Positions 1-7,633 of a stretch of 64,000 bases of DNA are shown piece after piece. The first letter of the stretch is position 1, and each line of letters starts with the position of its first letter. Origin of the DNA: an uncultured Paracoccaceae bacterium (lineage in GTDB: Bacteria > Pseudomonadota > Alphaproteobacteria > Rhodobacterales > Rhodobacteraceae); NCBI GenBank assembly GCA_947488175.1, contig CANKYO010000008.1, positions 208,756 through 272,755 on the forward strand, written 5' to 3'. Both the position numbers and the translations under genes were made by a program. The notes under the pieces were generated by a model that worked only from the letters and a program-made list of their open reading frames with translations, was not told where the DNA came from and ran no database searches.

Positions 1-457
1 CCATGTCGGCAAGTGTGCGACGCGGGCCCATCAAAAAGCGCGTATCGCTCAGACGATCATTCAGCGTCCGAAGGAAGATCATCGCTTTTTCCCGTTCCTC
101 CGCTTCATCAAGGTCAGGAAAGCGGACCGCATACTTGGTGTGATCCAATGCCGTTTTGAAAGGGCCGTCGCAAATATCAATCAGGGTGTGACCCTCGGGC
201 GGCATGTCCAGCCAGCCGTCAGGATCACTGCGGGACAAGGCCCAGATCATGATATCGCGGCTTTCTTCCAGAACCTCGTGGTCTGTATCGAGCACAGGCA
301 CTGTCGCCTTTGGCGATGTTGCAAGAAACCGGGCTGGTTTATCCCGCAGCAGGATTTCCCGAAGGGCCACCTGTGTCCTACTGGATCGGATGGCAAGGCG
401 CGCCCGCATGGCATAGGGGCAACGCCGGAACGACCACAGGATCGGGAGGTCCGTCAT
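1..457 (-). CDS. Glutathione S-transferase family protein (3' end outside window)
   Basis: Translating the minus strand from the ATG at 457 gives a thioredoxin-fold N-terminus. It begins MTDLPILWSFRRCPYAMRAR, which matches the glutathione-binding start of many GST-like proteins: a CPYAMRAR segment at about residues 13-20, then a PxATVPVLD segment near residue 52 and an LEESRDIM stretch that would hold the SNAIL/TRASH-type glutathione contact. A helical C-terminal domain follows and runs off the left edge, so only about 152 residues are visible. The start codon lies 2 bp after the mtaB stop, so the two genes are probably co-transcribed. The family is clear; the substrate cannot be inferred. 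Confidence 0.85.
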   Translation of the reverse strand, partial: MTDLPILWSFRRCPYAMRARLAIRSSRTQVALREILLRDKPARFLATSPKATVPVLDTDHEVLEESRDIMIWALSRSDPDGWLDMPPEGHTLIDICDGPFKTALDHTKYAVRFPDLDEAEEREKAMIFLRTLNDRLSDTRFLMGPRRTLADM

Positions 458-459
458 GT

Positions 460-1719
460 TCAGGCCATCAATTGCTGGCCCGCAACGCCCGTGATCGTCG
501 CGCGCACAATCTGACTTTCCGGTTGATCACTGGCAAAGCTTACTTCGGCAAATTGTGCCGTCCGTCCCATCTGGGGGCTTTCCATCAAAACCTCATGAAC
601 CTTGCCAATCTGAGCTTTCAGATGCGTGGCAACCCGGGCATCACCGGCACCGCGCAGCGCAGCGGCGCGCGCTTTGATTGTCTTGCCATTTACTTGCGGC
701 ATTCGGGCCGCTGGCGTGCCGGGACGGGGTGAATAGGGAAAGACGTGAAGCCATGTCAGATGGCAATTATCGACCAATGCAAGCGAATTCGCGAACATCT
801 CATCCGTCTCGGTCGGGAAACCCGCGATGATGTCAGCGCCAAAGGTCATATCAGGGCGCAGCCTGCGCGCATCCTCGCAAAACCGGATCGCGTCATCGCG
901 CAGATGGCGGCGCTTCATCCGCTTCAGGATCAGGTCATCTCCATGTTGCAGCGACAGGTGCAAATGCGGCATCAGCCGGGGTTCGGTCGCAATCGCCTGC
1001 ATGAGGTTGTCATCAACTTCGATGCTGTCGATGGAGCTGATGCGCAGCCGCGGCAAATCCGGCACCAAGCGCAAAATGCGCATCACCAGATCACCCAGCT
1101 TGGGCGCGGCGGGCAGATCAGCCCCCCAACTTGTCAGGTCGACACCGGTCAGCACAACCTCTTTGTATCCACGGTCGACCAATCGCTTGATCTGGTCCAC
1201 GACAACACCCGCAGGGACAGACCGGGAATTGCCCCGCCCATACGGAATGATACAAAACGTGCAGCGATGATCACAGCCGTTCTGGACCTGCACATAAGCG
1301 CGGCTGCGCGTTCCGAACCCGTCAATCAGGTGTCCAGCCGTTTCGGTGACCGACATGATGTCATCCAGCTGCACCGGTTCGGTCTGGCCGATCAGATCAG
1401 GGGCCATACCCCGCCAAGTGGCCGGGTCCATCTTTTCGGTATTGCCCAGAACAACATCAACCTCGGCCATAGTGGCAAAAGTGTCTGGTTCTGTCTGGGC
1501 CGCGCAACCGGTGACAATCAGCTTGGCATGCGGATTATCGCGGCGCAGCTTGCGGATATCCTGCCGGGCCTTGCGCACGGCCTCTGCAGTCACAGCGCAA
1601 GTATTCACGATCACCGCATTCTCAACACCGGAGGCAGTGGCGAGTTCTTTCATCGCCTCAGTTTCATAGGCATTCAACCGGCAGCCATGATTGGAAAAAA
1701 GAGGGGCTTTGCGATCCAT
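460..1719 (-). CDS. mtaB: tRNA N6-threonylcarbamoyladenosine (t6A37) methylthiotransferase MtaB
   Basis: This radical-SAM methylthiotransferase converts t6A37 to ms2t6A in tRNAs reading ANN codons. The N-terminal domain shows three cluster-binding cysteines (HGCRLNAYE, VNTCAVT, VTGCAAQ). The radical-SAM motif CDHRCTFC (CxxxCxxC) follows at about residue 150, in the context NGCDHRCTFCIIPYGRG typical of MtaB. Length (about 420 residues) is normal. I placed the start at 1719, where TGATG joins it to the dapF stop and leaves a short leader before the first cluster motif. An ATG at 1731 is possible and would overlap dapF by 13 nt. A dapF-mtaB-GST transcript is likely. Confidence 0.93.
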   Translation of the reverse strand: MDRKAPLFSNHGCRLNAYETEAMKELATASGVENAVIVNTCAVTAEAVRKARQDIRKLRRDNPHAKLIVTGCAAQTEPDTFATMAEVDVVLGNTEKMDPATWRGMAPDLIGQTEPVQLDDIMSVTETAGHLIDGFGTRSRAYVQVQNGCDHRCTFCIIPYGRGNSRSVPAGVVVDQIKRLVDRGYKEVVLTGVDLTSWGADLPAAPKLGDLVMRILRLVPDLPRLRISSIDSIEVDDNLMQAIATEPRLMPHLHLSLQHGDDLILKRMKRRHLRDDAIRFCEDARRLRPDMTFGADIIAGFPTETDEMFANSLALVDNCHLTWLHVFPYSPRPGTPAARMPQVNGKTIKARAAALRGAGDARVATHLKAQIGKVHEVLMESPQMGRTAQFAEVSFASDQPESQIVRATITGVAGQQLMA

Positions 1720-2534
1720 CAGAGCCGCCATTGGCCGTCAAATACATGGGCAGTGGGGCCGGTCATCCAGACACCATCATCGCGCCAACTGATCTGCAAA
1801 TCACCACCATCCAGCGTGATCGTCACATCCCGCCCGGTCAGACCACGCCGGGCCGCAGCGACAGCCGTCGCACAGGAAGAAGAGCCAGAGGCAAGTGTGA
1901 CACCAACACCACGCTCCCAGACACGCATCCGCAGGTGATTATCTGCAAGCAGGCTGGCGAATTGCACATTGGTGCGCTGGGGAAACAGGGGGTGATGCTC
2001 CATCGCGGCACCACGGGTAGTCAGATCAATGGCCTCCGCGTCTTCAACGAAGAAGGTGCAGTGCGGATTACCCATGCCAGTGGCCGTTGGCGCGCCGTCT
2101 ATCGGCAATTCGAGAGTATCCAACGCGCGCTCCAGCGGCACCGCATCCCACGTCAGCTGCGGCTGGCCCATATTGACGGAAGTGTGCCCATTCTCGGTGC
2201 TGCGCGCCTCCAGAATGCCGCGCGCAGTGGCTATCCGCAAACTGTCCTTGCCGCCGTTCTCCATCAGGTAGTTTGCGATGCAACGGGTGGCGTTGCCGCA
2301 GGCGGCTGATTGCGACCCATCGCTGTTCCAGAATGTCAGATGAACATCGGTATCGTCAGCATCCGACATAACGGCCAGCTGGTCAAAACCCACACCACGA
2401 TGCCGGTCGGCCATCGCCAGTGCAACGGACGCGTCGACGCGCGGAGCGATTCCCCGTTCGTCCACAACAACAAAGTCATTGCCGAGCCCATGCATCTTCA
2501 TGAAGGGCAGATATGTCGCGTCATCAATGACCAT
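1719..2534 (-). CDS. dapF: Diaminopimelate epimerase
   Basis: Interconverts LL- and meso-diaminopimelate for lysine and peptidoglycan synthesis, in the cytoplasm. It opens with [17 protein letters not shown]. The first catalytic cysteine lies in [10 protein letters not shown]. The second catalytic position, usually LACGTGAC or LACGSGAC, reads LASGSSSC here, so the expected active-site Cys is Ser and the next Cys is five residues later. This is unusual (see findings). The reading frame is open up to 2627, but that would add about 30 unrelated residues, so I chose the ATG at 2534 (2543 also possible), which gives a normal length of 271 residues. Confidence 0.9.
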   Translation of the reverse strand: MVIDDATYLPFMKMHGLGNDFVVVDERGIAPRVDASVALAMADRHRGVGFDQLAVMSDADDTDVHLTFWNSDGSQSAACGNATRCIANYLMENGGKDSLRIATARGILEARSTENGHTSVNMGQPQLTWDAVPLERALDTLELPIDGAPTATGMGNPHCTFFVEDAEAIDLTTRGAAMEHHPLFPQRTNVQFASLLADNHLRMRVWERGVGVTLASGSSSCATAVAAARRGLTGRDVTITLDGGDLQISWRDDGVWMTGPTAHVFDGQWRL

Positions 2535-2629
2535 AGCGGGCATATAGACAAAGCCTTGGGACTTATCCAGAGATCGGGGCATTTGGGGGTTGACCGGAAC
2601 GCAACGGCTTTCTAAGTAGCCCCTCACGT

Positions 2630-2705
2630 GGGCCGTTAGCTCAGTTGGTAGAGCAACTGACTTTTAATCAGTAGGTCGATGGTTCGAACCCATCACGGCT
2701 CACCA
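2630..2705 (+). tRNA. tRNA-Lys (anticodon TTT)
   Basis: The 76-nt cloverleaf is intact. The acceptor stem GGGCCGT pairs with ACGGCTC (one G-T pair), the D-loop contains AGCTCAGTTGGTAGAGC, the anticodon loop CTTTTAA carries TTT, the T-loop contains GGTTCGAACCC, and CCA is encoded. The 3' 47 nt are repeated exactly at 30142-30188, so this gene is the integration site of the island to its right and has been restored by the element's end. Confidence 0.97.
2659..2705 (+). repeat. Left attachment repeat (attL) in the tRNA-Lys 3' half
   Basis: A 47-bp perfect direct repeat of 30142-30188, running from the anticodon stem to the CCA end. Weaker similarity (a TTAAxTCAAxxACTTAGC pattern) continues for about 20 bp beyond both copies. 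It marks one end of the tRNA-integrated element. Confidence 0.93.
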
Positions 2706-2842
2706 TTTAATTCAACAACTTAGCAGGATATTGGATGTTTGAGCCTGTATCCAGGTAAGCGCAGGGTAAGCATTGCGTTCAAATTTCCTTTGCATTTTGT
2801 GTTGGTCTGTTTCAGCCTGATTGTGATTTTTGGGAGGCGTTT

Positions 2843-3622
2843 ATGGGCCATATAAGGCTCGGGACACTGCAGCAGTCAAAGAAGTGGCGCGACGTCATTG
2901 GTTTGCTGGATGCTGGTGCAGATATTGAGAGCATTGCAGATGCAGCGGCACGTGCGTCCGAGCTGGATTTGCGGCGGGCTTCAGACGATCCTCTTTTTCA
3001 AAATGTGACACAGCTTCTTGTGCGTTTGCCGTTGTTGGCGCGTGCGCCAGGGTTCGCGGACGAGATGGCCAAGCTGGGCCTATCAACTGAGTCGCTGTCA
3101 TCAGTGACCGGCTTGCTGTCGGGCCTAAATGACGTGATCAGCCAGCAGGCATTTGAACAAGGGCGCTCATCTGATGCAGGGGAACTGGCAAGGACCGCCC
3201 TGCTGGAAAGCCTGTCGGTGCAATTGAGAGACAAGCTGCCAACCCTCTTTGAGCCAACGTCACAAGAAGTGCGTGCGGCGCTAGCCTCGTTTTCCAGTGG
3301 GCAGGCATTTTCGCTTCTGGCCCGGGATTTCTTTGCCCGGCTAACCTACCGGTCGCTCGACTATTATCTCAGCCGCGAGTTGGCCAACCATATAGGCAAA
3401 GGTCAGAGGTTTGGCGACGACGGCGACCGCATCGCATTTGAGTCAGCCCTGCGCCAGCACACATTTGAGGCGTCCAAAATAGTCGAGACATTCGCAGGCG
3501 GCTGGTACGGCAAGACGGTTTGGAAGGAGCAAACCCTCAGCCAAGACAAGATTAACGACTTCACGCGATACGCCTTCAAAAAACTGAGGTCCGAGCTTGG
3601 TCGCCGTCGCACCGCAGCTTGA
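2843..3622 (+). CDS. Unrecognised helical protein, partner of the downstream QueC-like gene
   Basis: A 259-residue protein that I do not recognise. A strong ribosome-binding site (GGGAGG) precedes the ATG at 2843. The sequence is rich in Leu, Ala and Ser and looks almost entirely alpha-helical. There is no signal peptide, no transmembrane segment, no cysteine cluster and no obvious nucleotide-binding motif. The C-terminus is basic (ends ELGRRRTAA). Its last 26 nt overlap the start of the QueC-like gene in another frame, so the two are translationally coupled and probably act together. It is the first cargo gene after attL. An effector, scaffold or substrate role is conceivable but not shown. 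Confidence 0.75.
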   Translation: MGHIRLGTLQQSKKWRDVIGLLDAGADIESIADAAARASELDLRRASDDPLFQNVTQLLVRLPLLARAPGFADEMAKLGLSTESLSSVTGLLSGLNDVISQQAFEQGRSSDAGELARTALLESLSVQLRDKLPTLFEPTSQEVRAALASFSSGQAFSLLARDFFARLTYRSLDYYLSRELANHIGKGQRFGDDGDRIAFESALRQHTFEASKIVETFAGGWYGKTVWKEQTLSQDKINDFTRYAFKKLRSELGRRRTAA

Positions 3623-5444
3623 GCACACCGTTATTTGCTTGCCGCCCAAAGCCGACGGGCGTGGCGACGAACAACTTCACTTTGAGATCGACGGCAAGCC
3701 AAAGGCTGTTTCGCTCTGTATTGGCCGCATTCGCAAAGATCTTGTTTTGGGGCTTCCCGAGGTCGCCCTCGACCTGATCGAAATTGCCGCCTTCGTTTAC
3801 GCGATCGATTCCAGTGTCAGCCGGGGTGGCCAAACTGATCAACAGATGGGCACAAAGTGGCACAGGCGCTTTCACGTCTCTCTCCCAGTCCGCAACTTGG
3901 CGCTTTGGTCTGCCCCAGAACTGCAGCAAACGCTAGAAGAGACATTGATGTTCCTTTCCGGTGATCGTTTCACTTTTGACTTTTCACAGATGGAACCCTC
4001 GGTATCTGTGGCTGAACAGTATTTTGATTTTGGCCAAGAGACAGCATGGCAACCCGATTCCGTCTTGATGTTTTCAGGTGGCCTTGATTCTTTCGCGGGC
4101 GCACTTGAAGAGATCATCGACCATAAACACAAGGTGGCATTGATCAGCCATTTCTCGGCGACCAAAATTGCGCCAATCCAGCGCGATCTTCAAAAACATA
4201 TGGCCGCAAAACTGGGACCGCAGATGCTCATGCATTTTCCCATGCGCGTGCAACTCAAACGCGGGACAAATGTAGAGGGCACGCATCGCACCCGATCTTT
4301 TCTGTTTGCGGCACTTGGCATGGCAACGGCAATCGCCTTTGGTCAACAGCGCGTCTCTTTCTATGAAAATGGCGTTGTCAGCCTGAATTTACCACCTGTG
4401 GGCAACGTCCTTGGTACCCGCGCCACGCGGACGACCCATCCGCAAACGCTGCAACGCTTTGAAGCATTATTCAGCTTGATTTTCCGGAGGGCACTGCGTG
4501 TCGACAATCCCTTCTTCTGGCGCACGAAAACGGACGTCGTGCAGACCATTGCGCGCCTCGGTATGGCTGACCAGATCGCCTTTACCCGCAGCTGTGCTGA
4601 CGTTCACAATCAGACTAAGCAACATCCCCATTGCGGCCGGTGTTCGCAGTGTATTGACCGGCGCTTTGCAATACTTGCAGCGGGGCTTGCGGCGCATGAT
4701 CCTGAAGAGGCGTATCGTCTTGATCTCATGACGAGCCCCAGAGAGCGGGTTCAGGACAAGGAAGTAGCGTTGTCTTACGTGCGCAGTGCGTTTGCCTATG
4801 AAGCCTTAAACGCAGCTGACTTGATCTCTCAATATCCAGCCATTCTGAATGCTGTGGATAGCCTTGGCGAACCTCCCGATACTGCCTCGAAGCGAATTGC
4901 TGAACTTCTCAGACGGCACGGTACATATGTAGCATCCGCATTTCGCAACGCGCTGTCTGCTCAGCGGGCAATCGCGTTTGCTGCAAATAGCCTGCCAGAC
5001 CTCTATGGCTCAATCCAGCGTGAACAGTTGTTCTTGTCGCACACCCCAGTTTCAGAAGCACAAATCAAAGAGGCAGAAGTCGTTGACCTTGTTATCGATA
5101 AGAGGCGAGCGAAGCTAACTATCAATGGCGCTGTCCAGATCAAAGGTGCTGCGTTTGCGTTACTCGATATCCTCGCAACTGAATTTCTGAAGGGCGTGGG
5201 GCAAGGACTTGATCCGCTTGATTACCCACCTCTTGCCGCCGAAAAACTGGCCGGGCTTTTGAATGCAGAAAGCCCAGCTTCCGTGCGCCAAAACATCAAT
5301 CGAACCCGCACTCAGATCGGCAAGAAGTTCATATCGGCTGGACTAGATCCTGAAACCGGCCAGGAAATCATCGAAAACTTGCCCTGGAAAGGGTACCGGC
5401 TTCGCCCTGACCGGGTGCGAGTCCGCTATTCGTCCGAGAAATGA
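3597..5444 (+). CDS. QueC-like ATP-pyrophosphatase with C-terminal winged-helix-like domain
   Basis: A 615-residue protein. Residues about 1-150 are unassigned. At about residue 157 the PP-loop SGGLDS appears, as in 7-cyano-7-deazaguanine synthase QueC. Near residues 333-352 a Cys followed by CGRCSQC gives the four-cysteine zinc site of QueC. It is nearly three times the size of housekeeping QueC. The C-terminal 110 residues end in a helix followed by a LPWKGYRL segment, resembling the recognition helix and wing of OmpR/SARP-type winged helices. The start is TTG at 3597, inside the preceding gene. QueC-like enzymes occur in phage-defence cassettes (Qat, some CBASS types) and in DNA-deazapurine modification; which chemistry applies here is unknown. 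No other queuosine genes are adjacent. Confidence 0.82.
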   Translation: MVAVAPQLEHTVICLPPKADGRGDEQLHFEIDGKPKAVSLCIGRIRKDLVLGLPEVALDLIEIAAFVYAIDSSVSRGGQTDQQMGTKWHRRFHVSLPVRNLALWSAPELQQTLEETLMFLSGDRFTFDFSQMEPSVSVAEQYFDFGQETAWQPDSVLMFSGGLDSFAGALEEIIDHKHKVALISHFSATKIAPIQRDLQKHMAAKLGPQMLMHFPMRVQLKRGTNVEGTHRTRSFLFAALGMATAIAFGQQRVSFYENGVVSLNLPPVGNVLGTRATRTTHPQTLQRFEALFSLIFRRALRVDNPFFWRTKTDVVQTIARLGMADQIAFTRSCADVHNQTKQHPHCGRCSQCIDRRFAILAAGLAAHDPEEAYRLDLMTSPRERVQDKEVALSYVRSAFAYEALNAADLISQYPAILNAVDSLGEPPDTASKRIAELLRRHGTYVASAFRNALSAQRAIAFAANSLPDLYGSIQREQLFLSHTPVSEAQIKEAEVVDLVIDKRRAKLTINGAVQIKGAAFALLDILATEFLKGVGQGLDPLDYPPLAAEKLAGLLNAESPASVRQNINRTRTQIGKKFISAGLDPETGQEIIENLPWKGYRLRPDRVRVRYSSEK

Positions 5445-5446
5445 AA

Positions 5447-6517
5447 TCATTCAATGACATCAAAGTCGCCATCATTAGTATCTTGCAATGGCCCACGCTT
5501 ACGAAACCGCGCCATGAGATCTACCTGCCGACCGGTTGCGACAGAACCATAGGACCTGAATGTCGTCAGAACGTCCTCATGTCCCATGTTCTGCGACCAC
5601 GCCTTGAAGTCTTCAGGGGTCCGACAATGATACTTGGCCAGTTCCGCCACGGTATCCCGTACCCGGTGTGGCGAGAACGGTGGAAGACCAGCATTCGCAA
5701 AGGCATGCTTGAAGATCTTTGCAGCAGATGATGGCGACGACCAAGGCGCACGATCAATCCCAAGTGCGGCAAACCTGCGTTCAGGACCTATGCCAACGCG
5801 AGTCTTTGGAAAGAGCGGGTCGCTATCCGAGAATTGATGATCCTGACGCAACTCTTCAACCCATTTGCGGACAACGCCCTCACATGGCGATGGCATCGGA
5901 AAAAACGCCGTTGTGAATGTCTTTCCAAATTTCGTGTCCACTGAGCGTCCGTCAAAGTGCACGCAAGCATTCGCGAGGTCCACGTGTCTAAGGCGAATAG
6001 TGATCGCGGCACCCTCTCTTGAACTCGTAAGAAACAGGAAGGCGACGAGAGCTCGGTCCCGACGGTGCAAGGCTGTGTGAGTCGGCAACCCCTCCAACAC
6101 CTTGGACACCTGCGCAGGCGATGGATGCGGCTTCCAGCAAGACTTGCGTCGGGCGGTCTCAGACCTTCGGTCCGGAGAAAGATAGGCGATGTCTGATCGC
6201 GTGATCTTCGACTTGTACCCCGGCTGATCTGTCAACCAATTCAAAAAGGCGCTGATTTCGCGCAAGGTGCCATTGATCACACTTACCGACAGCTTGCTGC
6301 CGTTACACCGATTATGCAGAGAAGTAAGATGGCGTTTGAAACTGCGGGCGCGCTCTGAGTGAAAGCTGCGAAAATCCTTGCCGTTGATAAAGGCCTCATA
6401 GACAGCGATTGCCGCCGCTGACTTGTCAACTGACGCATCAGACAGGCCTTGTGAGTCCTTTCGCCATACAAGGTATTTCCGCTTGATCCGCAGGTTATCC
6501 GAATTGCGTTTTGCCAT
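5447..6517 (-). CDS. Site-specific tyrosine recombinase (integrase)
   Basis: A 356-residue recombinase with an N-terminal SAM-like core-binding domain and a C-terminal catalytic domain. Visible active-site elements are Arg I in TSSREGAA, box II HRVRDT (HxxR), a GH pair in NMGHED, and a nucleophile Tyr in FRSYGSV. It ends 2 bp from the stop of the convergent QueC-like gene. The chosen ATG at 6517 overlaps the preceding HTH gene by 23 nt (ATG at 6529 is an alternative). It belongs to a three-gene operon with two small DNA-binding proteins. It is not close to the island integrase at 28.8 kb, so it may serve a smaller nested element or a local inversion or excision. Confidence 0.88.
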   Translation of the reverse strand: MAKRNSDNLRIKRKYLVWRKDSQGLSDASVDKSAAAIAVYEAFINGKDFRSFHSERARSFKRHLTSLHNRCNGSKLSVSVINGTLREISAFLNWLTDQPGYKSKITRSDIAYLSPDRRSETARRKSCWKPHPSPAQVSKVLEGLPTHTALHRRDRALVAFLFLTSSREGAAITIRLRHVDLANACVHFDGRSVDTKFGKTFTTAFFPMPSPCEGVVRKWVEELRQDHQFSDSDPLFPKTRVGIGPERRFAALGIDRAPWSSPSSAAKIFKHAFANAGLPPFSPHRVRDTVAELAKYHCRTPEDFKAWSQNMGHEDVLTTFRSYGSVATGRQVDLMARFRKRGPLQDTNDGDFDVIE

Positions 6518-7001
6518 TGGTCTGCCCATCCTTTCCTGATGTATCATTCGAGCGGGGTTCAGGCAGAGACACTAATCTTGGGTTGGCCTGTTGAACTGTC
6601 ACTTCAATTCTTGCCCGAATGGCCTCCAGGTCGGCCCTGCGAACGACCTTGTTGATGATGTTCCCGCAGGCCGGACATAGCCCTTTGAGCATGCCTGTCG
6701 TTGGTGTGACCTGCGTATATTCGGTAAACTTGCCGTCGGGCTCCTTGGGTGCCTTGCAGCCCAAACAATAGAGGTGATGCAGTGCCAGTTTGGTTTTTGA
6801 TTTGGCGCGTCGATAGCCAAGGAAATCCTTGAGGTCCCTGCCCTCGATCAGCCATGGCACTTTGCTGCGATCTGCGATCAGACCATTTTCCTTAATCCAG
6901 CGGATAACAGTCTGCCGGTGGCGACCGAGCGCCTGCGCGGCCTCCCAAACCGTGTAGACATAATGCGTCTTGATCCGGGTCGGAGATGGCAGGCGCGGCA
7001 T
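6495..7001 (-). CDS. Helix-turn-helix protein with C-terminal zinc-finger-like motif
   Basis: A 168-residue protein. The N-terminal 60 residues hold a MerR/excisionase-type helix-turn-helix (VWEAAQALGRHRQTVIRWI). A central CLGC and a CPAC about 35 residues later make a probable Cys4 zinc ribbon. The tail is long and polar. The start at 7001 overlaps the upstream AlpA-like stop as TGATG, and its 3' end overlaps the integrase start. Gene order suggests a directionality factor or accessory recombination protein. That role is inferred from context only. Confidence 0.75.
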   Translation of the reverse strand: MPRLPSPTRIKTHYVYTVWEAAQALGRHRQTVIRWIKENGLIADRSKVPWLIEGRDLKDFLGYRRAKSKTKLALHHLYCLGCKAPKEPDGKFTEYTQVTPTTGMLKGLCPACGNIINKVVRRADLEAIRARIEVTVQQANPRLVSLPEPRSNDTSGKDGQTNGKTQFG

Positions 7002-7204
7002 CAGACACCCTCCGGCGGCAATGGCCCAGATGTGTTCTGGCAAATCTGCGCCGCCTCCCAAGTCGAGATATCCTCTTCGCGATAAAGCACCCGCGCACCG
7101 ATCTTGAGGAACTTGGGCCCCTTTCCCAACCACCGCCACTGCTCAAGCGTTCTGGGCGACAAATGCCATCGCGCCGCCAGTTCTTCCTGTGTAATCTTGT
7201 TCAT
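7001..7204 (-). CDS. AlpA/MerR-type excisionase-like DNA-binding protein
   Basis: A 67-residue protein with a single winged helix-turn-helix. The segment TQEELAARWHLSPRTLEQW is the recognition unit, followed by KGPKFLKIGARVLYREEDI, the beta-wing typical of AlpA and phage excisionases. It is the first gene of the three-gene recombinase operon, joined by a 1-nt overlap (TGATG) to the next gene. Likely job: recombination directionality factor or repressor of the operon. Confidence 0.83.
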   Translation of the reverse strand: MNKITQEELAARWHLSPRTLEQWRWLGKGPKFLKIGARVLYREEDISTWEAAQICQNTSGPLPPEGV

Positions 7205-7633
7205 GAGACCTCTCTCAGCTTCATCACCGATCGAGTACGTTCGACCGACTTGTGCTAAGAAAGGTGTACTTCTGGCGCAGAAAAATCTGTGGTCAGCGAT
7301 TTAAAAGGTGTGACATGGTGACTGCTTAAGTTATTGTTTTATAATGAACCAACGCACTGGTGTATTGTCAAAACCCAAGAAGGCGTGACGAGATCCGTCT
7401 GGGCACACATTCCCACCGTCCTGGAGGCGCGTCGATGCTGGCTGACAGTCCACCCTCGACGCCTGAGCGGTGATTCCGTCAACCTGAAGTTTCATCCCGA
7501 TTTGCACTTGCGCGGTGTTGATTGCGGCCGCTAGCCGTTGCCGAGCGCCTGAAATCCCGTCTAAGGTCCAATAACAAAGGATTTATTCGATTTGCTGCTC
7601 TTGTGGCGTTTCGCGTAGTCGGGAAACATCTCA
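7205..7633 (+). promoter_or_regulatory. Divergent intergenic region with candidate hsd promoter
   Basis: A 429-bp gap between the leftward recombinase operon and the rightward hsd operon. TATAAT at 7340-7345 is a good -10 box reading towards hsdR, although its -35 is weak. I see no convincing gene here; the short ORF at 7334-7534 has no coding signature. Confidence 0.35.

Noticed and set aside
140..732. Overlapping plus-strand ORFs of up to 140 residues opposite the GST and mtaB genes
   Set aside because: The minus strand shows clear GST and MtaB motifs; these plus-strand frames have no family signature and are antisense shadows.
745..1938. 397-residue plus-strand ORF across mtaB and dapF
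   Set aside because: It lies antisense to mtaB with its radical-SAM motif; no conserved motif in its own frame.
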